This document shows, piece after piece, positions 57,701-64,000 of a stretch of DNA of 64,000 bases (position 1 is the first letter of the stretch; each line of letters starts with the position of its first letter). The notes below the pieces were generated by a model. It saw only the letters and a program-made list of their open reading frames with translations. It had not been told where the DNA came from and ran no database searches. This DNA comes from Umezawaea sp049997955 (GTDB lineage: Bacteria; Actinomycetota; Actinomycetes; Mycobacteriales; Pseudonocardiaceae). Location: assembly GCA_049997955.1 (NCBI GenBank), contig JAEBDY010000001.1:877459-941458 (forward strand), written 5' to 3'. The translations under genes and the position numbers were made by a program.

Positions 57701-59067
57701 TTCTTCGCGTACTCGTACAGCCAGCTGATGGAGCCCGCGTTGGTCATCGGGGTCCAGAAGTTGAACCCGTGCGGGACCGCGGTGGCCGGGAAGTTGTTGC
57801 CGCGCGAGAAGCTACCGCTGGAGTTCGTGCCGCGGGTGGTGCGCACGTAGTCCGTCGGCCGCTGGTAGTCCGGAGTGGACGGTGCGGACTTGATGGTGAT
57901 GTCGTCGAACCAGCCGTCGAAGCCGGCCGGGCCCTTGGCGTTGTCGTACGCCACCAGGATCCGCTTGATCGTCTTGCCGTCGGCGACCGAGCCGATCACC
58001 GACGCGAGCCGGTTCCACTGGTTGGTGTACAGCGCCTTCGACGCGCCCTGGCCCTTCGGCGACAGCTCGAACCCGTGCTGGTCGCGCGCCCCGAGGTCGC
58101 TGAGGTACGTGCCGTCGGAGAACGCGAGGTCCACCGCGGCGAACGTGCTCGGGTAGTTCAGGTCGTCGTCCATGAAGTTCGGGAACAGCATGTACGACAG
58201 CTCGGTGGTCTTCGTGACGGGCACGTCGACCTCGAACACCTTGTTGTACGAGTAGCCGCGGCCCGTGGCGAAGTGCGTGCCCTGGTAGCGCAGCGCCTTC
58301 ACGCCGGTGTAGCCGACGTTGGCCTTGGCGTTGTAGCCGCCGCTGGCGCCCTTGCCGACCACCGTGCGCATGTTCTCCGGCGCGGGCGTGGTCGAGCCGT
58401 CCGAGAACTGGACCTCGGCGAGCTGGATCAGGTTCACGCCGCCCGCGTTCGCGGTGATGTCCAGCCGGTAGTGGGTGTACGCCGTCGTGTTCGCCGTCTC
58501 GAACGGCTTGGTCTGGAACCGCTCGGGGAAGACCTCGTCCGCGCGGGTGTCGATCGTGGTCCAGGTCTGGCCGTCGGTCGAACCCTGGAGCGTCCAGTTC
58601 TTCGGGTCGCGCACCGCCGCGTCGTTCGCGGACGTCAGCGCGTACCGCTTCACGGTCGTCGCTTCCGAGAAGCGGAATTGAGCCCAACCGGTGCTGGTGA
58701 ACGTCAACCACTTCGAGTTGATGTTCCCGTCGACGAGGTTCTCCTTGAGTTCGCCGCCCTCGGCGTTCTCCGAGTTGGCCTGCACGTCGACGATCTTGTC
58801 CGTCACGTTCCCGGGAATGCTCACCGAGTCCGTGCCGTTGACGCCCGAGGCCTTGGGGTTGCCCTGAGCATCGGTTTCCACCGTGCTCGCCCACTTGGGC
58901 TGCGGTTGTCCCTCCTCGAAGGAGGACGAGAAGACGTCTGCGCTCACAGCTGGCTCTTCCGGTGCGGCCGATACAGGCGACCAGCTTCCCACGCTACCCA
59001 TCACCACTGCTGTGACAGTGGCGCCGACCAGCGCCAAACGGGATCTTCTCCCCCGCATGTGCCCCAT
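54778..59067 (-). CDS. Secreted GH92 alpha-mannosidase with multiple accessory domains
   Basis: A 1429-aa secreted enzyme. Start ATG 59067 follows GGAAGG; signal peptide residues 1-36 (RRSRLALVGATVTAVVMGSV). Next: a discoidin (F5/8C, CBM32-like) domain about 75-215 (LVDGNINSKWLTFTSTGWAQ), a beta-sandwich with KVFEVDVPVTKTTELSYMLF, the GH92 N-domain and the (alpha/alpha)6 catalytic domain (VPHDGQGLANLYGG, GYDYTETDAWNMTF, GYAGDEDNGEQSAWFLFSAL). A second discoidin-like domain and a short repetitive beta-solenoid tail with GGPVS/GGPIT-like turns end the protein. GH92 enzymes are Ca-dependent exo-alpha-mannosidases for fungal and yeast glycans. It is divergent from a ROK regulator. Confidence 0.93.
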   Translation of the reverse strand: MGHMRGRRSRLALVGATVTAVVMGSVGSWSPVSAAPEEPAVSADVFSSSFEEGQPQPKWASTVETDAQGNPKASGVNGTDSVSIPGNVTDKIVDVQANSENAEGGELKENLVDGNINSKWLTFTSTGWAQFRFSEATTVKRYALTSANDAAVRDPKNWTLQGSTDGQTWTTIDTRADEVFPERFQTKPFETANTTAYTHYRLDITANAGGVNLIQLAEVQFSDGSTTPAPENMRTVVGKGASGGYNAKANVGYTGVKALRYQGTHFATGRGYSYNKVFEVDVPVTKTTELSYMLFPNFMDDDLNYPSTFAAVDLAFSDGTYLSDLGARDQHGFELSPKGQGASKALYTNQWNRLASVIGSVADGKTIKRILVAYDNAKGPAGFDGWFDDITIKSAPSTPDYQRPTDYVRTTRGTNSSGSFSRGNNFPATAVPHGFNFWTPMTNAGSISWLYEYAKNNNRDNLPTLQAFTASHEPSPWMGDRQTFQVMPSIGAPTADRAVRALPFKHENETAQAHYYSVEFENGMRTEIAPTDHAAVFKFGFTEASSNLVFDNVNNSGGLTLDAANGVVSGYSDVKSGLSVGATRMFVYGTVDQPVKSSGKLTGAGRDNVAGYFQFDTSAQKTVHLKIATSLLSVDQAKKNLELEISPQDTFDSVKQRAQQAWDKQLGIIEVEGASEDQLTTLYSSLYRLYLYPNSGHENTGTNAAPVYKYASPVTPGTSAGTPTQTGAKVVDGKIFVNNGFWDTYRTTWPAYTLFTPKLAGEMADGFVQQYRDGGWVSRWSSPGYANLMTGTSSDVAFADAYNKGVTNLDVQATYDAAVKNASVTPPNDNVGRHGLDTSIFKGYTSTATREGMSWAIEGYVNDYGIANMSKTLYDKAAANDPRKQEYLENYEYFTNRAQNYVNMFDPATGFFQGRNPDGTRRVPAADFNPQEWGYDYTETDAWNMTFSVPHDGQGLANLYGGREGLGKKLDEFFSTPETAKFPGSYGGVIHEMTEARDVRMGQLGHSNQVSHHITYMYDYAGQPWKTQEKVREITSRLYLGSEIGQGYAGDEDNGEQSAWFLFSALGFYPLQMGNSTYAVGSPLFTKATLKLENGKKLVVNAPKNSAKNIYVQNLKVNGKVSDKSYLNHDVLAAGATLDFDMGPNPSKWATGADSVPPSITKGNEVPKPLRDISTSGKFTGPAAVVDDTSGTQAAVDALQVDLPNTKEKAEFYTLTSGKAAGDAKNWVLKGSLDGKTWTTADERKDQKFTWRQHTRAFKIAKPGFYRYYRLEVAGGATLSEFELLAKPPVTATRTITEQVNGPLQVPSGVTVVDGATISGPITVNAGASLYVFGGKVNGPISANGAGSVVLVDTQVGGPVSVTGATGGVNIENTKVGGPVSIVNNKAPVVLAANTIGGPMTGSGNTPDPVNNGLPNSVQGPKAGQLAGL

Positions 59068-59278
59068 TGCGCACGCCTTCCGGTTGACTCGATGCTCGAC
59101 CCGCGCGACAGCACAACCGGTTCCTGACATCGTTGTCAAGATCGGTGGACCAATTTGTCCGCTGACCTGTCTGCCCGCTGCTCCAACTGCCTGAACGGTG
59201 GTGGGTGTGGCGTCGCCGCCACCGAGTTGTCCCGGAACTAGAATCGCGGCCATTGCCGTGACGGAGGAAGAGTTGAAC

Positions 59279-60460
59279 GTGCGGAAAGCGCCCCAGGTGG
59301 GCACACCCGCGGGTATGCGGGCGCTCAACCAGCGCGCGGTGCTCGACCGACTCCGCCTCGACGGGCCGTCGACGCGGCCGCGGATAGCCAAGGACACCGG
59401 GCTGTCCAAGCCCACCGTCGGCCAGGCCCTGCTGGACCTGGAACGCCACGGCCTGGTCAGGCCCGTTGGCCGGACGACGGACGGGCCGGGCCGGTCAGCC
59501 GTGGTCTACGAGCCCAACCCGGCCGCCGCGCACGTGCTCGGCGTGGACATCGGCCGCCAGCGCATCCGCGCCGCCGTGGCGGACCTCGGCGGGTCGGTCA
59601 TCGCGCGGGTGGACGAGCGCAACCGGTGCCGGTCGGCGGACGCGCTCATGCGCAAGGTGCGCGAGCTGGCCGTCCGGACGGTGAACGACGCGGGCCTGGA
59701 ACTGGACGACGTGATCACGAAGGTCGTCGGCAGCCCCGGCGTGCCGGACACCAGAGGGCGGGGCATGCACCACGCGCCGAACCTGCCGGGGTGGGAGCGC
59801 AAGGGCCTGCTGGACGACCTGGAGGCCGTGCTCGGCCCCGGTCTCGTGGTGGAGAACGACGCGAACCTCGCCGCCGTCGGCGAGATGGCCTACGGCGTCG
59901 CCAGGGGGGTCGGGGTGTTCGTCACGATCACCGTCGGCACCGGGATCGGCATGGGCATCGTCATCGACGGCCAGCTGTTCCGCGGAGCCCACGGGGCGGC
60001 GGGCGAGGTCGGCTACCTGCCGTACGCGGAGTCCAAGGAGGATCCGCGGGTGCGCGGCCAGTTCGAGGGTGCGGCCGCCGCGCACTCCGTCGTGGACCAC
60101 GCGAAGGCCATCGGGCTGACGCAGGTGCGCAGCGCGCGCGACGTGTTCGTGCTGGCGAAGGCAGGCGACTCCCGTGCGCTGGAGGTCGTGCACGACGAGG
60201 CCGAACGGCTGGCGTACCTCGTGGCCGCCGTGAGCGCCGTGCTGGACCCGGAGCTGGTCGTGCTCAGCGGGGGCGTCGGCACGAACATCGAGCTGCTCCA
60301 GGAGCCGATGGAACTCGCGCTGCGCCGGACGACCCCGCTCGTGCCGCGGATCGTCGCGGGTGAGCTGGGGGACGGCGCGGTGCTCAGCGGAGCGCTGGCC
60401 GTGGGCCTGACCGCTGCCCGCGACCTGGTCTTCGACCAGCGGGAAGCGATCACTCTCTGA
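59279..60460 (+). CDS. ROK-family transcriptional regulator
   Basis: A 393-aa repressor. N-terminal winged helix (about 10-70): GMRALNQRAVLDRLRLDGPS, RIAKDTGLSKPTVGQALLDLE. A ROK sugar-kinase-like domain follows (VLGVDIGRQRIRAAVADLGG, VENDANLAAVGEMAYG, TVGTGIGMGIVIDGQLFRGA). The zinc motif of NagC/Mlc-type ROK proteins (His with three Cys) is missing: the position reads GEVGYLPYAESKEDPRVRGQ. GTG 59279 follows GGAGGA. It is divergent from the GH92 gene and probably senses mannose or a mannoside and controls that enzyme. Confidence 0.9.
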   Translation: MRKAPQVGTPAGMRALNQRAVLDRLRLDGPSTRPRIAKDTGLSKPTVGQALLDLERHGLVRPVGRTTDGPGRSAVVYEPNPAAAHVLGVDIGRQRIRAAVADLGGSVIARVDERNRCRSADALMRKVRELAVRTVNDAGLELDDVITKVVGSPGVPDTRGRGMHHAPNLPGWERKGLLDDLEAVLGPGLVVENDANLAAVGEMAYGVARGVGVFVTITVGTGIGMGIVIDGQLFRGAHGAAGEVGYLPYAESKEDPRVRGQFEGAAAAHSVVDHAKAIGLTQVRSARDVFVLAKAGDSRALEVVHDEAERLAYLVAAVSAVLDPELVVLSGGVGTNIELLQEPMELALRRTTPLVPRIVAGELGDGAVLSGALAVGLTAARDLVFDQREAITL

Positions 60461-60670
60461 AAGTAGTCGAGCGGCGCTCATCTTGGTATTTCACCCAATT
60501 GTCCTAGACGCAACGGGGCCAATGTGGCTTAGCGTTACCGGAACCTCCTCCTGGAGGGTGAAGTTCCTTCTGTTGCACCGGGGAGTCGAGTGGGGATGCG
60601 GGGGACGTAGCCCCACACGACCGCACGGGACAGGCGCCGCGCCGCACCAACCGCCTGTCCCGTGTAACGG
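60461..60670. other. Spacer after ROK gene with terminator
   Basis: A 210-bp region between convergent genes. CACGGGACAGGCG (60624-60636) pairs with CGCCTGTCCCGTG (60652-60664), a perfect 13-bp stem seven bases from the acyl-CoA dehydrogenase stop, and is the terminator. CCTCC-TCCT-GGAGG near 60545 is a small hairpin. No RNA gene or riboswitch motif is recognised. Confidence 0.6.
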
Positions 60671-62584
60671 TCACCCGCCCGTCGACCGGTGCACGTCCTC
60701 CGCCTTCGACTCGTGGTGCGTCGAGTCCGCGATCCACGCGCCGGGGATCGACGGGTCCAGGACCCCGTCCTCCAGCCACGTGAACTCGCCTGCCATGACC
60801 TTCTTGGTCAGCAGGAGGTCCGAGTCGTCGGTGTTGGTCCACAGCCGCTCGAACAGCTCGTCCACGCGCACCCGTGCCTGCTTGCCGAACGCGTCCGCCA
60901 GTTCCACCGCGTTGCCGCCGTCCGCGTTGGCGCGCACGCACGTCGCGCTGATCGCGAACAGCTCGGCGCCGATGTCCACGATCCGCCCGAGGAACCGCTG
61001 CTTGCGCTCCATCTTCCCCTGCCACCGCGACATCGCGTAGAACGTCTGCCGCGCCAGCTTCCTGCTCGACCGCTCCACGAACCGCAGGTGTGTCGCAAGT
61101 GGACCGAACTCGGCGAAGGACCCCGGAACCTGGCCCTTGCCGAGCACCAGCGTCGGCAGCCACCTGGCGTAGAAACCACCGGCTTTCGCCGCTGCCTTGG
61201 CCTTGCGGCCCCGGTCGGCCTCCGGATCGATGATGTCGCCCGCCACCGAGAGGTGGGCGTCGACCGCTTCCCGCGCGATGATCAGGTGCATGATCTCCGT
61301 CGAGCCCTCGAAGATCCGGTTGATCCGCAGGTCCCGCAACACCTGCTCGGCGGGGACGCCCCGCTCACCCCGTGCCGCCATGGATTCGGCCGTCTCGTAG
61401 CCCCGGCCGCCGCGGACCTGCACGAGTTCGTCCGCGACCAGGCACCCCATCTCCGAGCCGTACAGCTTCGCCAGCGCGGCCTCGATGCGGATGTCGTTGG
61501 CGCCCGCGTCGGCCAGTTCGCTGCTGAGGTCCACCACGGCCTCCAGCGCGTACGCCGTGGCCGCGATGAACGCGACCTTCCCGCCCACCGCCTCGTGCTT
61601 GCCGACGGGCAGACCCCACTGCACCCGTTCCACCGACCACTCGCGCGCGATCTTGACCGACCACTTCGCCGCGCCCGCGCACAACGCGGGCAGCGAGAGA
61701 CGGCCGGTGTTCAACGTCGTCAACGCGATCTTCAGCCCCGCGCCCTCCTTGCCGATGCGGTTCGCCGCGGGCACCCGGACCCGGTGGAACCGCGTGACCC
61801 CGTTCTCCAGGCCGCGCAACCCCATGAACGCGTTGCGGTTCTCGACCGTGACGCCGGGGGAGTCCGCCTCCACGACGAACGCGCTGATGCCCTTGTCCGG
61901 CACGGCCGCCATCACGACCAGCAGTTCGGCCACGACACCGTTGGTGGTCCACAACTTCACGCCGTCCAGCAGGTACGCCGCACCGTCCTCGACGGGCGTC
62001 GCCGTCGTGCCGAGCCGGGCCGGATCGCTGCCGACGTCGGGCTCGGTCAACAGGAACGCGCTGATCGCCCCCGCCGCGCAGCGCGGCAGGAACTCCCGCT
62101 TCTGCTCCTCCGTCCCGAAGAGCGCCAACGGCTGCGGCACCCCGATCGACTGGTGCGCCGACAGCAGCGCCCCGATCGCCGGGCTCACCGAGCCCACCAG
62201 CATGAGCGCCTTGTTGTAGTAGACCTGCGACAGCCCGAGGCCGCCGTACTCGGCCTTGATCTTCATCCCGAACGCCCCGAGCCGCCTCAGCCCGGCGTAC
62301 ACCTCGTCGGGTATCCGCGCCTCGCGCTCGATCAGCGTCGCGTCGACCTCGTTCTCGCAGAAGTCCTTGAGCCGCTGGAGGAACTCCTCGCCCGCTCGCT
62401 TGCCGTCGGCGTCCCCGCTCGGGTGCGGGTGGATCAGGTCCAGCCGGAAGTGGCCGAGGAACAGTTCCTTGCCGAAGCTGGGTCGTCGCCATCGCGTCTC
62501 GCGGGCCTGCTCGGCGACCTGTCGCGCCGCCCGTTCGTCGACGTGCTTGTCGGTACCGGTTTTCTCGGGGTCCACTGCGGTCAT
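60671..62584 (-). CDS. Acyl-CoA dehydrogenase
   Basis: A 637-aa FAD-dependent acyl-CoA dehydrogenase with an extended C-terminus, as in very-long-chain (VLCAD/ACAD9-like) enzymes. FAD and substrate motifs: AFLLTEPDVGSDPARLGTTA, KLWTTNGVVAEL, VQWGLPVGKHEAVGGKVAFI and RINRIFEGSTEIMHLIIARE. The C-terminal 180 residues are helical (VERSSRKLARQTFYAMSRWQ) and resemble the ACAD dimerisation extension. It would catalyse the first step of fatty acid beta-oxidation. No other beta-oxidation genes are close; the MarR gene follows on the same strand upstream. Confidence 0.93.
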   Translation of the reverse strand: MTAVDPEKTGTDKHVDERAARQVAEQARETRWRRPSFGKELFLGHFRLDLIHPHPSGDADGKRAGEEFLQRLKDFCENEVDATLIEREARIPDEVYAGLRRLGAFGMKIKAEYGGLGLSQVYYNKALMLVGSVSPAIGALLSAHQSIGVPQPLALFGTEEQKREFLPRCAAGAISAFLLTEPDVGSDPARLGTTATPVEDGAAYLLDGVKLWTTNGVVAELLVVMAAVPDKGISAFVVEADSPGVTVENRNAFMGLRGLENGVTRFHRVRVPAANRIGKEGAGLKIALTTLNTGRLSLPALCAGAAKWSVKIAREWSVERVQWGLPVGKHEAVGGKVAFIAATAYALEAVVDLSSELADAGANDIRIEAALAKLYGSEMGCLVADELVQVRGGRGYETAESMAARGERGVPAEQVLRDLRINRIFEGSTEIMHLIIAREAVDAHLSVAGDIIDPEADRGRKAKAAAKAGGFYARWLPTLVLGKGQVPGSFAEFGPLATHLRFVERSSRKLARQTFYAMSRWQGKMERKQRFLGRIVDIGAELFAISATCVRANADGGNAVELADAFGKQARVRVDELFERLWTNTDDSDLLLTKKVMAGEFTWLEDGVLDPSIPGAWIADSTHHESKAEDVHRSTGG

Positions 62585-62648
62585 CGCTGACCTCCCAGGA
62601 GCCGAAGGTGAACTCCCGACGGTACTACCGGTGGGTAGCCCCGACCCA

Positions 62649-63119
62649 TCAGCCGATCAGCCGCAGTCGCCGCTTCGCCAACTCCTCCAGCGCACCGGTG
62701 GCTTCGGCCAACGTCCGCAACGCCTTGTCGAACGCCTCCGCGTCCTCGCCCAGCCTCAGCCGCATGTCCGCGTTCACGCCCGCCCGCGCCAGCCGTCCCG
62801 CCAGGACGGCCCGGTGGCCCGCGCTGGTCAGCTCGATCAGCCGTACTCGCAGGTCAGCGCCCTGGGTTCGGGTCACGTACCCCAGTCGTTCCAGTTCTCC
62901 GGTCGACTTCGACACGGCCTGCGCGGTGACGCCCATCTTCTTCGCCAGCTCCCGCACGGTCACCGGGCCCGCCTGGAGGTGCTGGAACACGTAGCCGTGC
63001 GACACCCGCAGATCCCCGAAGCCCTCCGCGGCCAGCTGCCGCACCACCTCGTCCTGGGACCACGCCGTGAGGGCGGTGAGCAGCAGGGACAGGTCTTCAC
63101 GCAAAGGAGTGGCGTCCAC
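62649..63119 (-). CDS. MarR-family transcriptional regulator
   Basis: A 156-aa MarR protein: winged helix about 35-105 with VSHGYVFQHLQAGPVTVREL, AKKMGVTAQAVSKSTGELERLGYV and RTQGADLRVRLIELTSAGHR. GTG 63119 is the start. It is divergent from a flavin-oxidase gene, 55 bp away, and the spacer is a 30-bp near-palindrome, so autoregulation and control of the oxidase are expected; the acyl-CoA dehydrogenase, 64 bp downstream, may be a further target. Confidence 0.9.
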   Translation of the reverse strand: MDATPLREDLSLLLTALTAWSQDEVVRQLAAEGFGDLRVSHGYVFQHLQAGPVTVRELAKKMGVTAQAVSKSTGELERLGYVTRTQGADLRVRLIELTSAGHRAVLAGRLARAGVNADMRLRLGEDAEAFDKALRTLAEATGALEELAKRRLRLIG

Positions 63120-63136
63120 GACGAAATCATGGAATG

Positions 63137-63166
63137 CTCAACCGCAGTTGCGCAACCTTGGTTGAG
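63137..63166. promoter_or_regulatory. 30-bp nested palindromic MarR operator
   Basis: CTCAACC-GCA-GTTGC and GCAAC-CTT-GGTTGAG form a 30-bp dyad with only the three-base inner spacers unpaired. The core GTTGCGCAAC (63147-63156) is a perfect palindrome. It covers the promoter space between the MarR start (63119) and the oxidase start (63175). Confidence 0.6.
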
Positions 63167-63174
63167 GAGTTGGC

Positions 63175-63639
63175 ATGGTGACGGCGTACCGAGTCGAGCA
63201 GGCGGAGTTGGCGGAAGACCTGGCGGAGATCGTCGGGCGCATCGTGTGGAGCGTGGTGAGCACGACAGACCGCCGAGGGCGGCCGCGGTCACGGGTGATG
63301 CACCCGGTGTGGGACTTCGCCACGATGACCGGCGTGGTGGGGACGCGGCGGACGCCGGTGAAGGTCGCGCACCTGGCCGCACAACCGGCGTTGACGTGCG
63401 CTTACTGGTCGCCGGATTACGATGCGGCGTTCCTGGACTGCGAGGCTTCGTGGGTGCCGGAAGCGGAGCTGGCCGACGCGTGGGCGGCGCTGGCGAAGGG
63501 CTACGACCCGGCCACGCTGTGGCCTGATGGGCCGGGTTCACCGGGGTTCGCCGCGTTGCGGCTGAGACCGCATCGGATCCAGGTGATCCGGGCGGCGTCG
63601 TTGGCGACCGGCGCGCCTGTGCCTATGTGGGTGGCTTAG
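63175..63639 (+). CDS. Pyridoxamine 5'-phosphate oxidase-family protein
   Basis: A 154-aa split-barrel flavoprotein. The FMN/F420-binding fold is shown by VWSVVSTTDRRGRPRSRVMH at the N-terminus (residues 24-43), GTRRTPVKVAHLAAQPALTC with the phosphate-binding Lys, and LRLRPHRIQVI at the end. Members include PNPOx-like flavin reductases and F420 enzymes; the substrate is unknown. ATG 63175 follows GAGGAG. It is the divergent partner of the MarR regulator. Confidence 0.85.
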   Translation: MVTAYRVEQAELAEDLAEIVGRIVWSVVSTTDRRGRPRSRVMHPVWDFATMTGVVGTRRTPVKVAHLAAQPALTCAYWSPDYDAAFLDCEASWVPEAELADAWAALAKGYDPATLWPDGPGSPGFAALRLRPHRIQVIRAASLATGAPVPMWVA

Positions 63640-63727
63640 GGGCAGTGCTTCGTGGAGGTGGTGGGAGTGAACTAGTCCGCAGGCGGCTGGACTTTCTTGC
63701 GGGGCCGGTGGTGTCACTGCTGGGTAT

Positions 63728-63758
63728 TTGACGGCCGTCGGCGGCAGATGGTTAGCGT
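63728..63758 (+). promoter_or_regulatory. Possible promoter facing the terminal repeats
   Basis: TTGACG (63728-63733) and TAGCGT (63753-63758), spaced 19 bp, point rightward into the repeat arrays. TTAGCGT also occurs after the ROK gene near 60529. The distance is slightly long, so this is tentative. Confidence 0.3.
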
Positions 63759-63762
63759 GCCC

Positions 63763-63850
63763 TCGGCGGCTCGGCGGCTCGGCGGCTCGGCGGCTCGGCG
63801 GCTCGGCGGCTCGGCGGCTCGGCGGCTCGGCGGCTCGGCGGCTCGGCGGC
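63763..63850. repeat. Tandem array of TCGGCGGC (8-bp unit)
   Basis: Eleven consecutive copies of TCGGCGGC with no variation visible. The unit is not a multiple of three bases. Confidence 0.9.
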
Positions 63851-64000
63851 TCCGGCGGTGGGCTCCGGCGGTGGGCTCCGGCGGTGGGCTCCGGCGGTGG
63901 GCTCCGGCGGTGGGCTCCGGCGGTGGGCTCCGGCGGTGGGCTCCGGCGGTGGGCTCCGGCGGTGGGCTCCGGCGGTGGGCTCCGGCGGTGGGCTCCGGCG
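63851..64000. repeat. Tandem array of TCCGGCGGTGGGC (13-bp unit), truncated
   Basis: About 11.5 copies begin exactly where the 8-bp array ends and continue off the window. Both units share CGGCGG. G-runs separated by short loops could form quadruplexes. Confidence 0.9.

Larger units (their letters stand above)
63640..64000. other. Gene-free right end with minisatellites
   Basis: A 361-bp stretch after the oxidase gene. The first 120 bases hold no gene and no clear terminator. The rest is two abutting tandem arrays described separately, which run to the edge. Confidence 0.7.

Noticed and set aside
54793..59127. 1444-codon open frame on the plus strand
   Set aside because: It is antisense to the well-supported GH92 gene, is rich in Arg/Val/Gly as expected from GC-rich shadow frames, and has no recognisable domain.
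59146..59160. DasR-type site upstream of the GH92 gene
   Set aside because: ATCGGTGGACCAATT looks similar at first but matches only about 9 of 16 dre positions.
60461..60670. Riboswitch or structured RNA downstream of the ROK gene
   Set aside because: Only a terminator and a small hairpin are visible; no known aptamer pattern, and both flanking genes converge so nothing lies downstream to control.
63763..64000. CRISPR array
   Set aside because: The repeats are directly abutting with no unique spacers and no cas genes nearby; they are minisatellites.

Overview
The window is a GC-rich (about 70%), densely packed chromosomal segment from an actinomycete. Many genes start with GTG, TCS and operon partners overlap by ATGA or GTGA, several promoters look leaderless, and secreted glycosidases carry DasR-type control sites. 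Family content (EphD-like hydrolase-SDR fusion, paired NarL-type two-component systems, ECF42 sigma factor with a DGPF partner, MT0933-like small protein) fits the Pseudonocardiaceae/Actinosynnema-Saccharothrix-Lentzea neighbourhood, but the genus is an inference.

Layout, 0-20 kb: a truncated orphan N6-adenine DNA methylase and a divergent PP2C phosphatase; an ArsR regulator divergent from a miniature P450-like gene and a PEP mutase/isocitrate lyase-type enzyme; a secreted alginate lyase-type polysaccharide lyase; an alpha/beta hydrolase; a Tat-exported PHP phosphoesterase with a His-rich N-terminus; a TetR-SDR-SDR operon; a secreted penicillin acylase-family Ntn hydrolase; a GH20 hexosaminidase with a chitin-binding tail; a class IV aminotransferase; and an ECF42 sigma factor with its DGPF (YciI-like) partner.

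20-44 kb: TetR/VOC pair separated by a heptamer operator array; a decayed LysR gene beside an HSL-type esterase and a PucR regulator; GTP cyclohydrolase II; a tandem-fused double IclR regulator divergent from an aromatic-aldehyde-type dehydrogenase; MarR-HAD-metallophosphoesterase; an aldo/keto reductase; two NarL-type two-component systems, the second beside an ABC exporter; a PAS-GGDEF-EAL protein with degenerate active sites; an ArsR-SRPBCC fusion preceded by a 47-bp palindrome; a serine beta-lactamase-like hydrolase.

44-64 kb: a small helix-hairpin-helix-like protein; MerR and two CorC/HlyC-type membrane proteins; then a decayed integrative element of about 4.2 kb lodged in the 3' end of tRNA-Arg(CCG). 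It is bounded by a duplicated tRNA 3' end plus terminator, carries an integrase remnant next to the intact tRNA, and delivers a translationally coupled two-gene module (SWIM zinc-finger protein plus an 885-aa protein of unknown function). Beyond it lie the EphD-like fusion, a CDF metal exporter with a leaderless promoter, a very large secreted GH92 mannosidase with a divergent ROK regulator, an acyl-CoA dehydrogenase, a MarR/flavin-oxidase pair, and two abutting GC-rich minisatellites that run off the right edge.

Functionally the window is accessory catabolism and regulation: secreted polysaccharide degradation (alginate lyase, GH20, GH92) under GlcNAc/ROK-type control, many regulator-enzyme divergons with visible palindromic operators, and one mobile island. 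No CRISPR array, rRNA or biosynthetic megasynthase is present.
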